Source: Acidobacteriota bacterium
GTDB taxonomy: Bacteria; Acidobacteriota; Vicinamibacteria; Vicinamibacterales; UBA2999
Reading direction: 5' to 3'
NCBI GenBank assembly: GCA_020851835.1
Contig: JADZBZ010000214.1
Location: 1-57,246, forward strand
DNA length: 57,246 nt
Shown: positions 8,790 through 17,644 of the stretch, one piece after another
Position numbering within the stretch: the stretch's first letter is position 1
Layout of the letters: each line of letters begins with the position of its first letter
Translations under genes and position numbers: made by a program
The notes under the pieces: generated by a model
The model's database searches: none
What the model was told of the DNA's origin: nothing
The model's input: the letters and a program-made list of their open reading frames with translations, nothing else

Positions 8790-9521
8790 GTGACCGAGTT
8801 CTACGGCGCGCTGGCCGCGTGGTGGCCCGTCATATCGCCGGTCGAGGATTACGCCGACGAGACGGACGAACTCCGCCGGCTCATCCAGGGCTATCGACCG
8901 CATGCGCGGACGCTCCTCGAACTGGGCAGCGGCGGCGGACATGTGGCCCACCATCTCGCGCGACATTTCGACTGCTGCCTCACCGACCTCAGCGCCGACA
9001 TGCTGGCGCTGTCGCGGCAATTGAATTCAGCGTGCGAGCACGTGCAGAGCGACCCGCGCAGCCTCGACCTGGGGCGCACCTTCGATGTCGTGCTGGCGCA
9101 TGACGCCATCGACTACATGCTCACGGAGGACGACCTCGCGCGAGTGTGCAACACGGCATGGCGGCACCTCGAGCCAGGCGGACTGGTCGTGCTGGTGCCC
9201 GACACGGTGGCCGAGACCTTCGAGCCTGGCACCGATGTGTCTGGCAGCGATGCGCCTGACGGCCGTGCGGCGCGGTTGTTCGAGTGGGCCGAACCCCTGC
9301 GGCCCGGCGCCACGCAGGCGGCCGTGCACTACAGCTTCCTGCTGCGCGAGCGCGACGGCGGCATGCGCACGGTCTACGAGCGGCACGACTGTGGCGTCTT
9401 TCCGACCGGGACGTGGACGCGTCTGCTCGCCGAGCGCGGCTTCCACGTGGACGTGGTCGTCGAGCGGACCGATGACGAGCAAACGCCGCGGCGCCTGTTC
9501 GTGGGACAGCGGCCGGGCTGA
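8790..9521 (+). CDS. Class I SAM-dependent methyltransferase
   Basis: I start this 243-residue protein at GTG 8790, behind GACGGGAGGA, because homology begins at VTEFYGALAAWWPVISP. The SAM-binding glycine motif is LLELGSGGGHV (near residue 45), followed by the acidic loop DLSADMLALSR and the post-motif FDVVLAHDAIDYML. It belongs to the Methyltransf_25/11 group; the substrate is unknown. It stands alone. The longer frame back to 8664 has an implausible arginine- and glycine-rich front. Confidence 0.85.
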   Translation: MTEFYGALAAWWPVISPVEDYADETDELRRLIQGYRPHARTLLELGSGGGHVAHHLARHFDCCLTDLSADMLALSRQLNSACEHVQSDPRSLDLGRTFDVVLAHDAIDYMLTEDDLARVCNTAWRHLEPGGLVVLVPDTVAETFEPGTDVSGSDAPDGRAARLFEWAEPLRPGATQAAVHYSFLLRERDGGMRTVYERHDCGVFPTGTWTRLLAERGFHVDVVVERTDDEQTPRRLFVGQRPG

Positions 9522-9545
9522 CGCACCAACGTGGCTAGTGGGTCA

Positions 9546-9694
9546 GCCCCCGTCACCCACGAAGCGCTCGAGCCACTCCACGCCACCAGGCTCGGCCCGT
9601 CCCGCCGTGTTCGCGGGCACATCCAGCACGCGGCGATCTCGCGCGTGCCGACACCGAGCCAGCAGTGCAGGCGCGCGGAAACGCGTGCGCGCCT
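9546..9694 (-). other. Decayed coding remnant downstream of the membrane-protein gene
   Basis: In a different frame from the gene that ends at 9695, the minus strand encodes VLDVPANTAGRAEPGGVEWL and a stop at 9543-9545. It looks like real coding sequence but has no recognisable family. It may be the continuation of the 9695-10081 gene after a frameshift, or a fragment of another gene. Confidence 0.25.
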
Positions 9695-10081
9695 TCACGT
9701 TGACCGCGATGCGCCGCGCTGCGACAGCGTGACCAGCAGCAGGAGGGGAAGCGCCATCCAGGCCAGCGGGACCAGCGTGTAGCCGAGGTAGCGCGCGTGG
9801 TGTCTGAGCACGCGGCCGAGCGCACGGAAGACAGCTGGCAGCGAGTCGTTGAACAGGCGCATCTCGAACAGCCCGGCCTGGACGGCGCGTTTCTCCGCGG
9901 CCATGCCCGCCCGGTTCGAGGTGCGGCCGACCACCCACAGTATCGCCACCCCGGTGGCCGCGGACACCAGCAGCAGCGTGGCGAGCGGCGCGACGCGGAC
10001 AGCCGGTGCGAGCGTGGCGTCGGCGGCCGCCACGGCCGCCGCGTTCAGCGCCGCCAGGGCCTGCTCAGGAAATGTAGCCAA
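9695..10081 (-). CDS. Membrane protein, EMC3/TMCO1-like superfamily, possibly truncated
   Basis: The 128-residue protein has a hydrophobic helix at 30-50, a conserved cytoplasmic block (FEMRLFNDSLPAVFRALGRV, then LRHHARYLGYTLVPLAWM) and a second helix. The block resembles an acidobacterial EMC3-like family of inner-membrane proteins, which are normally longer, with a periplasmic domain after the second helix. Here translation ends a few residues after LLLVTLSQR, so a frameshift near 9720 probably removed the rest. It overlaps the preceding small gene by 17 bp. Confidence 0.55.
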   Translation of the reverse strand: MATFPEQALAALNAAAVAAADATLAPAVRVAPLATLLLVSAATGVAILWVVGRTSNRAGMAAEKRAVQAGLFEMRLFNDSLPAVFRALGRVLRHHARYLGYTLVPLAWMALPLLLLVTLSQRGASRST

Positions 10082-10256
10082 GCCCCTTCAGCTTCTTCCT
10101 GATGTCCTCCTCGGAGTCGGAGCCGTCCAGCTTGGCCAGTTCCTTCTCGAGGATGTGGGTGATGAACTCGTCGACCGACGCATAGCCCGCGAGGTCCGCG
10201 TAGCGCTTGGCGCGAGCCACCAGGGCCTTGTCCAGCTTGATACCCGATCCGAACAT
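10065..10256 (-). CDS. Small conserved hypothetical protein, 63 aa
   Basis: The protein is charged and helical: KLDKALVARAKRYADLAGYA, SVDEFITHILEKELAKLDG, then IRKKLKGLGYIS. The front resembles a ribbon-helix-helix or CopG-like fold, but function is unknown. It sits between a phosphodiesterase fragment and the EMC3-like gene on the same strand, one base after the upstream stop, which suggests an operon that existed before the rearrangement at repeat copy 3. Confidence 0.6.
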   Translation of the reverse strand: MFGSGIKLDKALVARAKRYADLAGYASVDEFITHILEKELAKLDGSDSEEDIRKKLKGLGYIS

Positions 10257-10257
10257 G

Positions 10258-10411
10258 TCAGGGCGCCTCGCTTCGCCTGGGGAAGTCGTTGATGCCGAAC
10301 TCGGCGAGCAGCGCGGCCGCCAGTTGCTGCAGCGTTGGCGCCGGCCGCTTCAACGGCCGGCTGCTCAGGAGCACGCCCGGCACGGCCTCGTGAACCATGC
10401 AGTGGTCGCCG
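10258..10411 (-). pseudogene. Alkaline phosphatase/phosphodiesterase superfamily, C-terminal fragment
   Basis: The frame encodes about 50 residues, including VPGVLLSSRPL and PTLQQLAAALLAEFGI, the usual tail of nucleotide-pyrophosphatase or phosphoglycerate-mutase-like enzymes, where a conserved histidine precedes the GVLL block and a final PTL...LL helix follows. Everything upstream is replaced by repeat copy 3. Its stop is one base before the start of the 63-residue gene, as expected for an original operon. Confidence 0.55.
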
Positions 10412-10507
10412 CTGTGGCGAGGGGGCGAAGATCGAACGCAGCACGGGCGTCAGCGTCTGATAACGTTGACTCCGTTACCTGCGGACCCGTTCATAGCGAC
10501 TATCGTC
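10412..10507 (+). repeat. Dispersed 96-bp repeat, copy 3
   Basis: Runs from CTGTGGCGAGGGGG to GACTATCGTC and matches copies 1, 2, 4 and 6 by eye. The left flank is the cut 5' side of a phosphodiesterase gene, the right flank the cut 3' side of an amidohydrolase gene. Both genes lie on the minus strand and are unrelated. Confidence 0.95.
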
Positions 10508-10682
10508 GCACGTGGGCATCCACCAGCCCGCCGGGCAGCACCCACCCGCCGGGGAGCTCGCGCGCGCCGGCCACCGGCTGGCCGGTGAGCCGGCCGTCCA
10601 CGATCCACAGGTCCGCTGGCTCGTCGCCGTCAGGCAGGCTGACCGCCCGCACGTGCCAGGACGTAGCGCTCGATGACGCCAT
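10508..10682 (-). pseudogene. Amidohydrolase (imidazolonepropionase-like), N-terminal fragment
   Basis: The 58 residues from ATG 10682 form the first beta-sandwich of an amidohydrolase: DLWIVDGRLTGQPV followed by GGWVLPGGLVDAHV. The metal-binding motif VDAHVH is cut exactly before its second histidine by the GACTATCGTC end of repeat copy 3. The TIM-barrel catalytic domain is missing, so no activity is expected. The remaining part is not elsewhere in the window. Confidence 0.7.
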
Positions 10683-10791
10683 GAGAAGCGTTCCTCCAAG
10701 GCAGAGCTTACGCCGCCTGGCAACGTGCGTGCGCGCGATTGCGGCTCATGAGCAGGCCGCCCAACACCATGAGCGATGGTATATTTCTGCC

Positions 10792-11037
10792 ATGCTGACT
10801 ACCATTGACGGGGCCGGTCGAATTGTCATTCCAAAGGCCACTCGCTCGAGGCTGGGCCTCGAGGCCGGCAGCGTGGTCGAAGTTCGTGAACGCGACGGAC
10901 TGCTGGAGATTGAGCCCGTGGCCACCGTGATGACGCTCAAGCCACGCGGCGGTGGGCTGGTCGCCGTTCCCGAAGAACCGCTGCCGCCCCTGACCGATGC
11001 GATGGTCCGGGCCACGCTCGAGGGGACACGGCGGTGA
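10792..11037 (+). CDS. AbrB/MazE-fold antitoxin
   Basis: The 81-residue protein begins with the SpoVT/AbrB swapped-hairpin domain: TTIDGAGRIVIPKATRSRLG followed by LEAGSVVEVRERDG. The C-terminal tail (TDAMVRATLEGTRR) would bind the toxin. It is followed without a gap by a PIN-domain gene, its stop TGA overlapping the GTG start of the toxin. An AT-rich TATATT lies just before the start. It is typical of VapB-type antitoxins, which autoregulate with the toxin. Confidence 0.85.
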   Translation: MLTTIDGAGRIVIPKATRSRLGLEAGSVVEVRERDGLLEIEPVATVMTLKPRGGGLVAVPEEPLPPLTDAMVRATLEGTRR

Positions 11038-11438
11038 TCGCCGTGGACACGAGCGTGGCGGTAGCGGCGTTTGCCAGCTGGCACGAGGGGCACGCCTCGG
11101 CGGCGGCGGTGCTCACACGAGCGCCGAGGATTCCCGCCCACGTCGTGATTGAAACCTTCTCGGTCCTGACCCGCTTGCCGCCACCTCATCGGGCGCCTGC
11201 GGATGTGGTGCAGGCCTTTCTGGCAGGGCGGTTCGGCGATGCGCCCCTGGTGCTGCCGCCGCGGAGACACATGGGGCTGATCGAGATGGCGAGCCGCGAG
11301 GGGCTCACCGGCGGGGCCATCTACGACGCGCTGATCGCGGCCACCGTGCTGCATGCCGGCGCACGGCTGGTCACGCGGGATCAACGGGCGCGGATCATCT
11401 ACGACCGCGTGCGTGTGCCGTACGACTTCCTTGGCTGA
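11034..11438 (+). CDS. PIN-domain ribonuclease toxin (VapC family)
   Basis: The 134-residue protein starts at GTG 11034, overlapping the antitoxin stop. PIN-domain acidic residues are visible in order: AVDTSVAVAA, then VIETFSVLTR, then IYDALIAATVL, then LVTRDQRA. The set is complete, so it is probably an active Mg2+-dependent RNase. About 125 bp covering its C-terminal end plus downstream DNA recur, diverged, at 17868-17996. Confidence 0.85.
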   Translation: MIAVDTSVAVAAFASWHEGHASAAAVLTRAPRIPAHVVIETFSVLTRLPPPHRAPADVVQAFLAGRFGDAPLVLPPRRHMGLIEMASREGLTGGAIYDALIAATVLHAGARLVTRDQRARIIYDRVRVPYDFLG

Positions 11439-11466
11439 CCCGCGCCTCTGGCGCGATGGAGCAGCG
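11341..11466 (+). repeat. Segment duplicated at 17868-17996
   Basis: The last third of the PIN gene and about 28 bp beyond its stop match 17868-17996 with scattered substitutions. The second copy has no start and no antitoxin. Confidence 0.85.
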
Positions 11467-11655
11467 TGGGGTCGTTCATCTGCGGAGAGGTTCTCGGCGT
11501 CGCGCGGGTCGGGCACGCACCGCCGGATGACGTTCCGGAGGCCCCGCCCCGCGTTCCAGGACGTCGACAATGCGCCGGTTCGAATCGAGCGCCGTCAGCG
11601 CCAGGCCCGTAAGCCCTCCCTCTACGGGATGTAGACGGATGGTCGGCGCCGGATG

Positions 11656-11930
11656 TTACGCGCGGGTGGTCACGCTCCGCACGTAGCGACCCACCGCATG
11701 AGTGATGAGGCCTCCGCTCAGCATGGTCACGGCGACAGGGAAACCTCGACGTCGCGCAGCAGCCAGGCCGACACGCCCAGCGCGACGACGACGTAGGCGG
11801 CCCGCGCCAGGCAACCAGCGCCGCGATCTCGGCGATGCTGGCGCCCAGCCAGTAGTGGAGGCGAACGGCCGTCTGGTAGACATCGCGCAGTTCGTCCACC
11901 GAGGCCAGGATGGCGCGCCGGCCATCTCAA
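11656..11930 (-). pseudogene. Frameshifted small membrane-protein gene
   Basis: Three minus-strand frames join into one plausible protein: DELRDVYQTAVRLHYWLGAS with EIAALVAWR, then YVVVALGVSAWLLRD, then VTMLSGGLITHAVGRYV ending at 11656. Each piece contains part of a hydrophobic helix, and the frame changes near 11830 and 11750. The family is unknown. The rest of 11439-12050 shows no other gene I can support. Confidence 0.4.
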
Positions 11931-12050
11931 TCCTCATGGCGGCGGCCATATCCGTCGCACTGTTCGGCATCCTTCCAGCTAACACCTTGGGAAATGCCCG
12001 CGCCCTAGCGCCTCCTGGAACACGATGTCGGCATCCTCCCCAATCCGAGA

Positions 12051-12269
12051 TCAGACATCCCGTCGATCCGGTCGGTCGGTCTCCAACGCGCCCGTCGGCT
12101 CCCGGTACAGACAGGCGCGCGCCGCGGGCTGCAGCGTGTGATCGGGCCGTTCCAGCCGCATGACGCGATCGGCCACGCGGCGCCGTTCGTCGTAGACGGC
12201 CGCCGGCAGCTCGGGCATGGCAGCGATATCGACCCGCGTTCTAAAGTCCCAGCAGCCGTGCACCATCAC
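12051..12269 (-). other. Unassigned reading frame, possible C-terminal remnant
   Basis: A 72-codon frame with natural-looking composition (IAAMPELPAAVYDERRRVAD, then VMRLERPDHTLQPAARACL) but no recognisable domain. It may be the end of a degraded gene. The following 12270-12681 has only arginine- and proline-rich shadow frames and a TTCCATGGAA palindrome near 12633; I see no supportable gene there. Confidence 0.25.
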
Positions 12270-12681
12270 TCATGGACATGGCGCGATGGACCCGGACTCT
12301 GGTTCACGCAATCCGGCTCCCCATCGTCGAGCGGTCGTCGCCGCGGCCGGTCCTGGGGGGTACCGTGTCGGGCCGGGCAACCCTGCGACCTGCAGGCGCG
12401 AGGACGAGACCGTGCCCGGCAATCTTGCGGAGTCGACGGCGACCGGGACGGCGTCAGCCACGGCGGTCGTCCTCCCGCGACTGCCGCCTCGGGCAGCGGG
12501 GCGCCGGTCCGCCGGCGCGCCGTCGCCAACGCCGGTGCTGCCGGACGGAGATGGCCGCAGGTCGATAGCCGGGACACGTCCGACCTGTTGGCAAGCACGA
12601 CACAGACCCCGGCACGGGAGCACTGGACTGTTCCATGGAACGGCCCCGGCACAGTCCTGACGGCGCCGTATTCTGCCCTGT

Positions 12682-13269
12682 TCAACTCCGTACGTACCCG
12701 TGGAGTGCCGAGCGCTTTCCTCCCCGCCGGTGCACCTCATCTGACAGCGCGTGCACGCCGCTCGCATCGATCCACCGATTGTAGAAGTTGAAGAGCGCGC
12801 AGACGGTGATCGCGAAGTAGAGGGCCTCGTCGGTCCAGCCTGCGGCCCGCGGGACGTCCAGATCGGCGATGCTGAGCGCCGGCGAGGCATGATTCACCCG
12901 ATCGACGAATCGAAAGAGCACCTTGTGCCGTTCGTCGAGTGCGGACGACTCCAGGTCGGCTATCACGGAGTCCACCAGTGCCGAGTCTCCGAGCAACTCC
13001 GCCGCAACTGCGGCGTGGGACTTCAGTCAGAAGGAGCACTGGTTGCGCTTCGATGTGTACGCGGCGATCAGCTCGCGAATCCCGGGGCTGAGCGGCGCGG
13101 GCCCGCGCAGGATCTCCTGCGTGAAACGGGCCAGGTGGTCGGTCGCACGAGGAAGATAGGCGAACAGGTGCCAGATCTGGGGATACTCGGCACCTTGCGC
13201 CCGCATCTGTTCGATGAGCGCGCGGTAGGGGCCCGGCTGCGGGTTCTGTTCGACTTCAGGCATGAACAT
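12682..13269 (-). CDS. Carboxymuconolactone decarboxylase/AhpD-like peroxidase, candidate selenoprotein (UGA at CxxC)
   Basis: The protein would have 195 residues from ATG 13269 (or ATG 13263) to the stop at 12682. The front (EQNPQPGPYRALIEQM, then LARFTQEILRGPAPLSPGIR) and the back (DEALYFAITVCALFNFYNRW) are one continuous frame of the peroxidase-related CMD family. The only interruption is a UGA at 13029-13027, exactly at the second cysteine of the redox motif: NQCSF-UGA-LKSH where relatives have CxxCxxxH. A hairpin lies 17 nt downstream (13000-13015). I therefore read it as selenocysteine (CxxU). Family members reduce peroxides through this motif. A nonsense mutation remains possible, and no sel genes are in this window. 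Confidence 0.75.
13000..13015 (-). promoter_or_regulatory. Candidate bacterial SECIS hairpin
   Basis: On the coding strand a perfect 6-bp stem CGCCGC/GCGGCG closes a 4-nt AGTT loop. The loop begins 18 nt after the UGA and has G at its second position. This agrees with the general bSECIS rule of an apical loop roughly 16-37 nt downstream with an early guanine. Confidence 0.55.
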
Positions 13270-13432
13270 CGGTTTGATCCGGCCACCTGTGAGAGGTTGT
13301 CGAGTCCGCGTCACCGACTCCACGACGGACGGGGACTTCAACGTTCCCCGGACTGTACTCCACGGCACGGGCTTCCCGCGCACCGGCGCCAGCCTCGTCG
13401 CGGCCAGCTCATCCGGTCTGGATCGACCGGCT

Positions 13433-13690
13433 AGCGCCTGGCAGATCGTCCACCAGCTCCTCATCGAGTCGAGCGTGCTGGCCGTGCGGGGCGGATTGGG
13501 CGGGCTGCTGGTGGCGGCCGGCCTCTTGATCCGCAGCCTCGCGGACGTGAGCCGTGTGGACCTCGGCCTGAGCACCGAGCACGTCGTCGGCTCGGCCGGG
13601 GCGCCATGTATGCAGGGCTATTCGCCCGAGCGCACGGGGCCTTCCTCGAGCAGCGCGAGCCGGCTGAAGGAGATCGTGCACCGGTGCATC
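13433..13690 (+). pseudogene. Internally deleted ADOP permease remnant
   Basis: The frame contains IVHQLLIESSVLAVRGGLGG, typical of the membrane segment closing the first ADOP half. It is fused directly to VAAGLLIRSLADVSRVDLGL, which normally occurs over a hundred residues later. Downstream pieces (GYSPERT, RLKEIV) have degraded frames. It lies between the selenoprotein candidate and the end of the phosphatase gene and cannot make a permease. Confidence 0.6.
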
Positions 13691-13739
13691 GGTGAGCGCC
13701 GCAAGCGTTACGACAGCGCGGACGAGCCCGGCGCGGTCT

Positions 13740-14924
13740 TCACGTGCCGGGCGCACCGGGCCCCAGCCCCATCACCACCAGCGTCTGATCGTCGTCGGCC
13801 TCGCGCCCTCCGGCAAACCGCTCGAGGTCCGTCATCACCGCCGAGACGATGGCCTCGGGACTCGACGCGGCGGAGCGCGCCAGTGACGTCGTCAGCCGGT
13901 CCTGATCGAAGAGGGTGCCGTTGGGCGCCTGCCGATCGGTAATGCCGTCGGTGTAGACCACCAGGCGATCGCCGGGCTCGAGGCGCTGCTCGGGGCACTC
14001 CACGTTGCCGAGGTCCCTGAACAGCAGCATCATGGCCGACCCGCCCGCCGCGGGCACCACTTCGCGCCCGGGGCGGATCAGCAGGGGCGTCGGGTGGCCC
14101 GCCGACACGGCCCGCCACGTACGGCGCTCGACGTCGAGCACGCCGTAGACGGCCGTGGCGAACATGGCCGTGTCCCACAGGAAGTCGAAGTGACGGTTGA
14201 TGTGGGTCAGCACGGCCAGCGGGTCGTCGGGCACGCCCGGGAAGGTGTGCAGCACCGCCCGGATCATGGCCATGACGATGGCGGCCGGTGCGCCATGACC
14301 CGAGACGTCGGCCACCATCACGCCGAAGCGGCGGCCGCCGAGCGCAATCACATCGTAGTAGTCGCCGCCGGCGTGTCGGCTGGTCTGGTAGAAGGCTGCG
14401 AACGCCGCCCCGGCGTCGGCCGGCATGGTCCTCGGCAGCAGCCGTCGCTGCATGTCGGCCGCGGCCGCCAGCTCGCGGTCCAGACGGTCCCGGCTCCGCC
14501 GCAACTCGCGCTCGAGATACTGGCGCGTCAGGTGGTTCGCCACGCGCGCCAGCACTTCCTCGGCCTGAATCGGCTTGGTGATGTAGTCGGCCGCGCCGAT
14601 GCTGAGGCCCGACACCTTGTCGGAGACTTCGCCGAGCGCCGACAGGAAGATCACGACGCTCTCCTGGGTCTCGGGCCGGCTCTTGAGGGCGCGGCACACC
14701 TCGAAACCGTCCATGTCCGGCATCATCACGTCCAGGAGGATCAGGTCGGGCCGCGCCCGCTCCGCGATGTCGAGGGCCGCGCGGCCCGAGGTGGCCGCCA
14801 GCAGGCGATGGCCGCTCGCGTGCAGGGTCCGGACCAGGACCTGCAGGTTCACGGGGCTGTCGTCCACCACGAGGATGGTCGACGAGGGCACACGCGCCAC
14901 GCCACTCGGGCCGGGCGCGCTCAT
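13740..14924 (-). CDS. Response regulator with SpoIIE/RsbU-type PP2C phosphatase domain
   Basis: The 394-residue protein has an N-terminal receiver domain (residues 15-135: ILVVDDSPVN, phosphoacceptor in LILLDVMMPDMDG, threonine/lysine region IGAADYITKPI). A coiled linker (RDRLDRELAAAADMQRRLLP) joins it to a PP2C-type phosphatase, with metal-binding motifs GGDYYDVIALG, MVADVSGHG and a final ADDDQTLVV. Such proteins dephosphorylate anti-anti-sigma factors when the receiver is phosphorylated. It overlaps the upstream hybrid kinase gene by four bases, so the kinase is the likely partner. Confidence 0.9.
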   Translation of the reverse strand: MSAPGPSGVARVPSSTILVVDDSPVNLQVLVRTLHASGHRLLAATSGRAALDIAERARPDLILLDVMMPDMDGFEVCRALKSRPETQESVVIFLSALGEVSDKVSGLSIGAADYITKPIQAEEVLARVANHLTRQYLERELRRSRDRLDRELAAAADMQRRLLPRTMPADAGAAFAAFYQTSRHAGGDYYDVIALGGRRFGVMVADVSGHGAPAAIVMAMIRAVLHTFPGVPDDPLAVLTHINRHFDFLWDTAMFATAVYGVLDVERRTWRAVSAGHPTPLLIRPGREVVPAAGGSAMMLLFRDLGNVECPEQRLEPGDRLVVYTDGITDRQAPNGTLFDQDRLTTSLARSAASSPEAIVSAVMTDLERFAGGREADDDQTLVVMGLGPGAPGT

Positions 14925-17644
14925 CGGGCCCCCTCCGAACGCCCGAGCAGGCGGTGCGCCAGGTCCGCCAGTCCCTCGAAGTCGAACTGCGCGTTCAGCC
15001 GCGCGATGCGCTGGCCGAGAGCGGCTTCCCCGTCATCGCCCGCGACCAGCTCCTGCGCCAGCGCCTCGATGTCGGTCACACTGCCGATGCTGGCGGCTTC
15101 GTGGAGCCGGCGCGCCAGGTCCACGCGCCGCGAGTGGTCCGACAGCTCGGGCTCGCGCGGCGGTTCGGGCGCGGGTGTGACGATGAAGCGGACACCGAGG
15201 TGCTCGCGCAGCGCCGCATAGAGCGACTCCGCGCGAACGGGCTTGGACAGATAGTCGGTGCACCCCGCGTCCCGGGCGGCCTGCCGGGTATCGCCGAAGG
15301 CGCTGGCGGTGACGGCAATCACCGGAATCGATGCGACCGAGGCGTCCTGCTTGAGCCGGCGCGTGGTCTCGAGACCGTCGAGCCCGCCCATGCGGAGGTC
15401 CATGAGGATCACGTCTGGTGCGTGTGCGCGCGCCAGCCGCAGCACTTCGTCGCCCCCGGCCGCCGTGATCACCCGAACGCCCGCGCTCTCGAGCAGCCGC
15501 GCCAGGATCCGGCGATTCACCGTGCTGTCGTCCACGACCAGGGCCGTGAGGTCTTCGCCCGGCGCCAGGCGGGCATCGAGCGGAGGATCGAGCGGCTCGT
15601 CGGCCGGCGGCCCGGCGCCCTCGCCCGCCGCGACGAGGGGAAGCGCAAAGAAGAAGCGGCTGCCCTCCCCCGGCGTGCTCTCGACGCGCAGGTCGTCGCC
15701 CATGGTCTGGATGAGATGCCGACTGATCGTCAGGCCCAGCCCGGTGCCACCGGCGGCCGCCCCCGCCCGGGTCTGGGTGAAAGCGTCGAAGATGCCCGTC
15801 AGCGCCTCGGGCTCGATGCCCACACCGGTATCGCTCACCTCGAAGCACAACTGGCGGTCGTCGACCACTTCGATGGCCAGGCGCACCTCGCCCTGATGCG
15901 TGAACTTGAGGGCGTTGCCGAGCAGGTTGAGCAGGACCTGCCTCAGGTGGCGCCCGTCCAGGCAGACCCGCTGCGGCACATCGGGTGCGATTGTCATGGT
16001 CAGCAGCAGACCCTTGCGGCGTGCGGCCTCGGCCACGACGTACTTCAGGTCGATGATGAGCTGCGCCAGGTTGGTCGACGTGGGCTCGATGTCGATGCGT
16101 CCCGCCTCGATGCGCGACAGGTCCAGCACGTCGTTGATGAGGTCCAGCAGGTGCGCGCCGCACCTGGCGATGGCCTCGAGTGCGTCGCGCTGCGTGGCGT
16201 TCAGCGTGCGATCGCGCTGCAGGAGCTGGGTGTAGCCCAGCACGCCGTTGAGCGGGGTCCTGAGCTCGTGGCTCATGCTGGCCAGGAAGTCGCTCTTGGC
16301 GCGGGTCGCGGCCTCGGCCGACTCCTTCGCGGCGCGGAGCTGCGCCTCCTGTTCGCGCCTGGCCGTGATGTCGCGGATGAACGCCCCGAAGAAGTAGCCC
16401 CCGGCCAGCGGTATGGGTGACGTGATGGTGATCTCGATGGGAAACTCGCCCCCCGTGCGATGGAGCGCGGTCCGTTCCAGCCGGGTGTTCAGGACCGGGG
16501 CATCCCCTGTCTCGAGGAACCGCCGCATGCCCCGATGGTGTGCCTCGCGATAGGCCGGCGGAATGATGGTCTCGGCCATGTCGCGGCCCAGGACCTCCTC
16601 GGGCGACCATCCGAACACGGCCTCGGCCTGAGCGTTCCACGTGACGATGGTTCCGGCCGTGTCGATGCCGACGAACGCGTCGTGCGCCGTATCGACGACG
16701 AGGCGGGCGCGCGCCTCGCTGTCGGCCAGCCTCGCCAGCGCCTCGCGCCGTTCCTGGTCCGCCAGCGCCATGGCGATGAGGTTGGCCGTCGAGATGGCGA
16801 AGTTCTGTTCGTCCACCGTCCAGTGGCGCGCGCCGCCGACGTGCTCGGCGCAGAGCACGCCCCTCATGTGGTCGTCCTGCCGCAGCGGCACGTCCAGCAT
16901 GGCGCCGATGCCGTTGGGCGCCAGATAGTCCGACTGGAAGTCCCGCGTCCGCGGGTCGGTGCGGGCATCGGCGGCGGCGATCACCCGCTCGCGTTCGAGC
17001 GCATCGAAGTACGGCCCCGCCTCGGCGCGATGGAGCACGGCGCCCGACTCGTGGCTGCCGGGCGTGCGGCGGTGGAGGTCCACGCAGCGGATGGCCTGCC
17101 GGGACTCGTCGATCCGCCAGAGGCTCAGGCGCTCGACGTCCAGGGTCCGCGCCGAGACCTCGAGGATGCTCCGCAGGCGCTCCTCGAAGCGGCCGCTCGA
17201 CCCGGCATCACGCGCCGTGAGTTCGGTGAGGGCCCCGCTCTGCGACACCAACCGGGCCTCGCTGGCCTTGAGGATCCGCTCGGCCAGGACCTGGTCGGTG
17301 ATGTCGCTGAACACGGTCAAGATGGCGTCCTCACCGCCGAAGGTGACTCGCCGGGACGACACGCTGGCCCAGAGGGTCTCGCCCGTGGGACGCTTGAGCT
17401 CGAACCGACGGTTCTCGGCGCGCCCCTCGCGCGTCACCTGCTCAGCCAGCCGGCGGCGCTCATCCGGGTTGACGTAGTAGTCGGGCGCGTGCTCGCCGAC
17501 GGCGTCCTCCTGGGCGATGCCGAATACGTCGGACGTGCGCTGGTTGATGGCGAGGACGACGTGGTCGCGCAGGCGCGTCACCACGGCGGGGAACGGACTC
17601 GCGTCGAACAACTGGAAGAAGAGTGCGTCGTCAGAGTCCGACAT
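14921..17644 (-). CDS. PAS/GAF hybrid sensor histidine kinase with receiver domain
   Basis: I start this 907-residue protein at ATG 17644 (SDSDDALFFQLFDASPFPAV), because the longer frame has a poor front. Order: PAS (10-120), GAF (about 185-330, with VLCAEHVGGARHW), PAS/PAC (345-465), HisKA with SHELRTPLNGVLGY, HATPase with N box NLLGNALKFTH and G boxes DTGVGI and GGTGLGL, then a receiver with VILMDLRMGGLDG. A helical tail resembling an Hpt-like segment follows but lacks a clear phosphorylatable histidine. No membrane segment is seen, so it is probably cytoplasmic. It is coupled to the SpoIIE-type response regulator. Confidence 0.9.
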   Translation of the reverse strand: MSDSDDALFFQLFDASPFPAVVTRLRDHVVLAINQRTSDVFGIAQEDAVGEHAPDYYVNPDERRRLAEQVTREGRAENRRFELKRPTGETLWASVSSRRVTFGGEDAILTVFSDITDQVLAERILKASEARLVSQSGALTELTARDAGSSGRFEERLRSILEVSARTLDVERLSLWRIDESRQAIRCVDLHRRTPGSHESGAVLHRAEAGPYFDALERERVIAAADARTDPRTRDFQSDYLAPNGIGAMLDVPLRQDDHMRGVLCAEHVGGARHWTVDEQNFAISTANLIAMALADQERREALARLADSEARARLVVDTAHDAFVGIDTAGTIVTWNAQAEAVFGWSPEEVLGRDMAETIIPPAYREAHHRGMRRFLETGDAPVLNTRLERTALHRTGGEFPIEITITSPIPLAGGYFFGAFIRDITARREQEAQLRAAKESAEAATRAKSDFLASMSHELRTPLNGVLGYTQLLQRDRTLNATQRDALEAIARCGAHLLDLINDVLDLSRIEAGRIDIEPTSTNLAQLIIDLKYVVAEAARRKGLLLTMTIAPDVPQRVCLDGRHLRQVLLNLLGNALKFTHQGEVRLAIEVVDDRQLCFEVSDTGVGIEPEALTGIFDAFTQTRAGAAAGGTGLGLTISRHLIQTMGDDLRVESTPGEGSRFFFALPLVAAGEGAGPPADEPLDPPLDARLAPGEDLTALVVDDSTVNRRILARLLESAGVRVITAAGGDEVLRLARAHAPDVILMDLRMGGLDGLETTRRLKQDASVASIPVIAVTASAFGDTRQAARDAGCTDYLSKPVRAESLYAALREHLGVRFIVTPAPEPPREPELSDHSRRVDLARRLHEAASIGSVTDIEALAQELVAGDDGEAALGQRIARLNAQFDFEGLADLAHRLLGRSEGAR

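Noticed and set aside
10412..10507. The repeat as an integron attC site
   Set aside because: It sits at gene junctions and has inverted arms, but I find no proper GTTRRRY/RYYYAAC box pair, and no integron integrase is in the window.
13016..13030. Splitting the AhpD-like gene at 13027 into two genes or calling a frameshift
   Set aside because: The two parts are in the same frame and the stop is UGA at the redox cysteine, so no frameshift is needed and selenocysteine explains it better.
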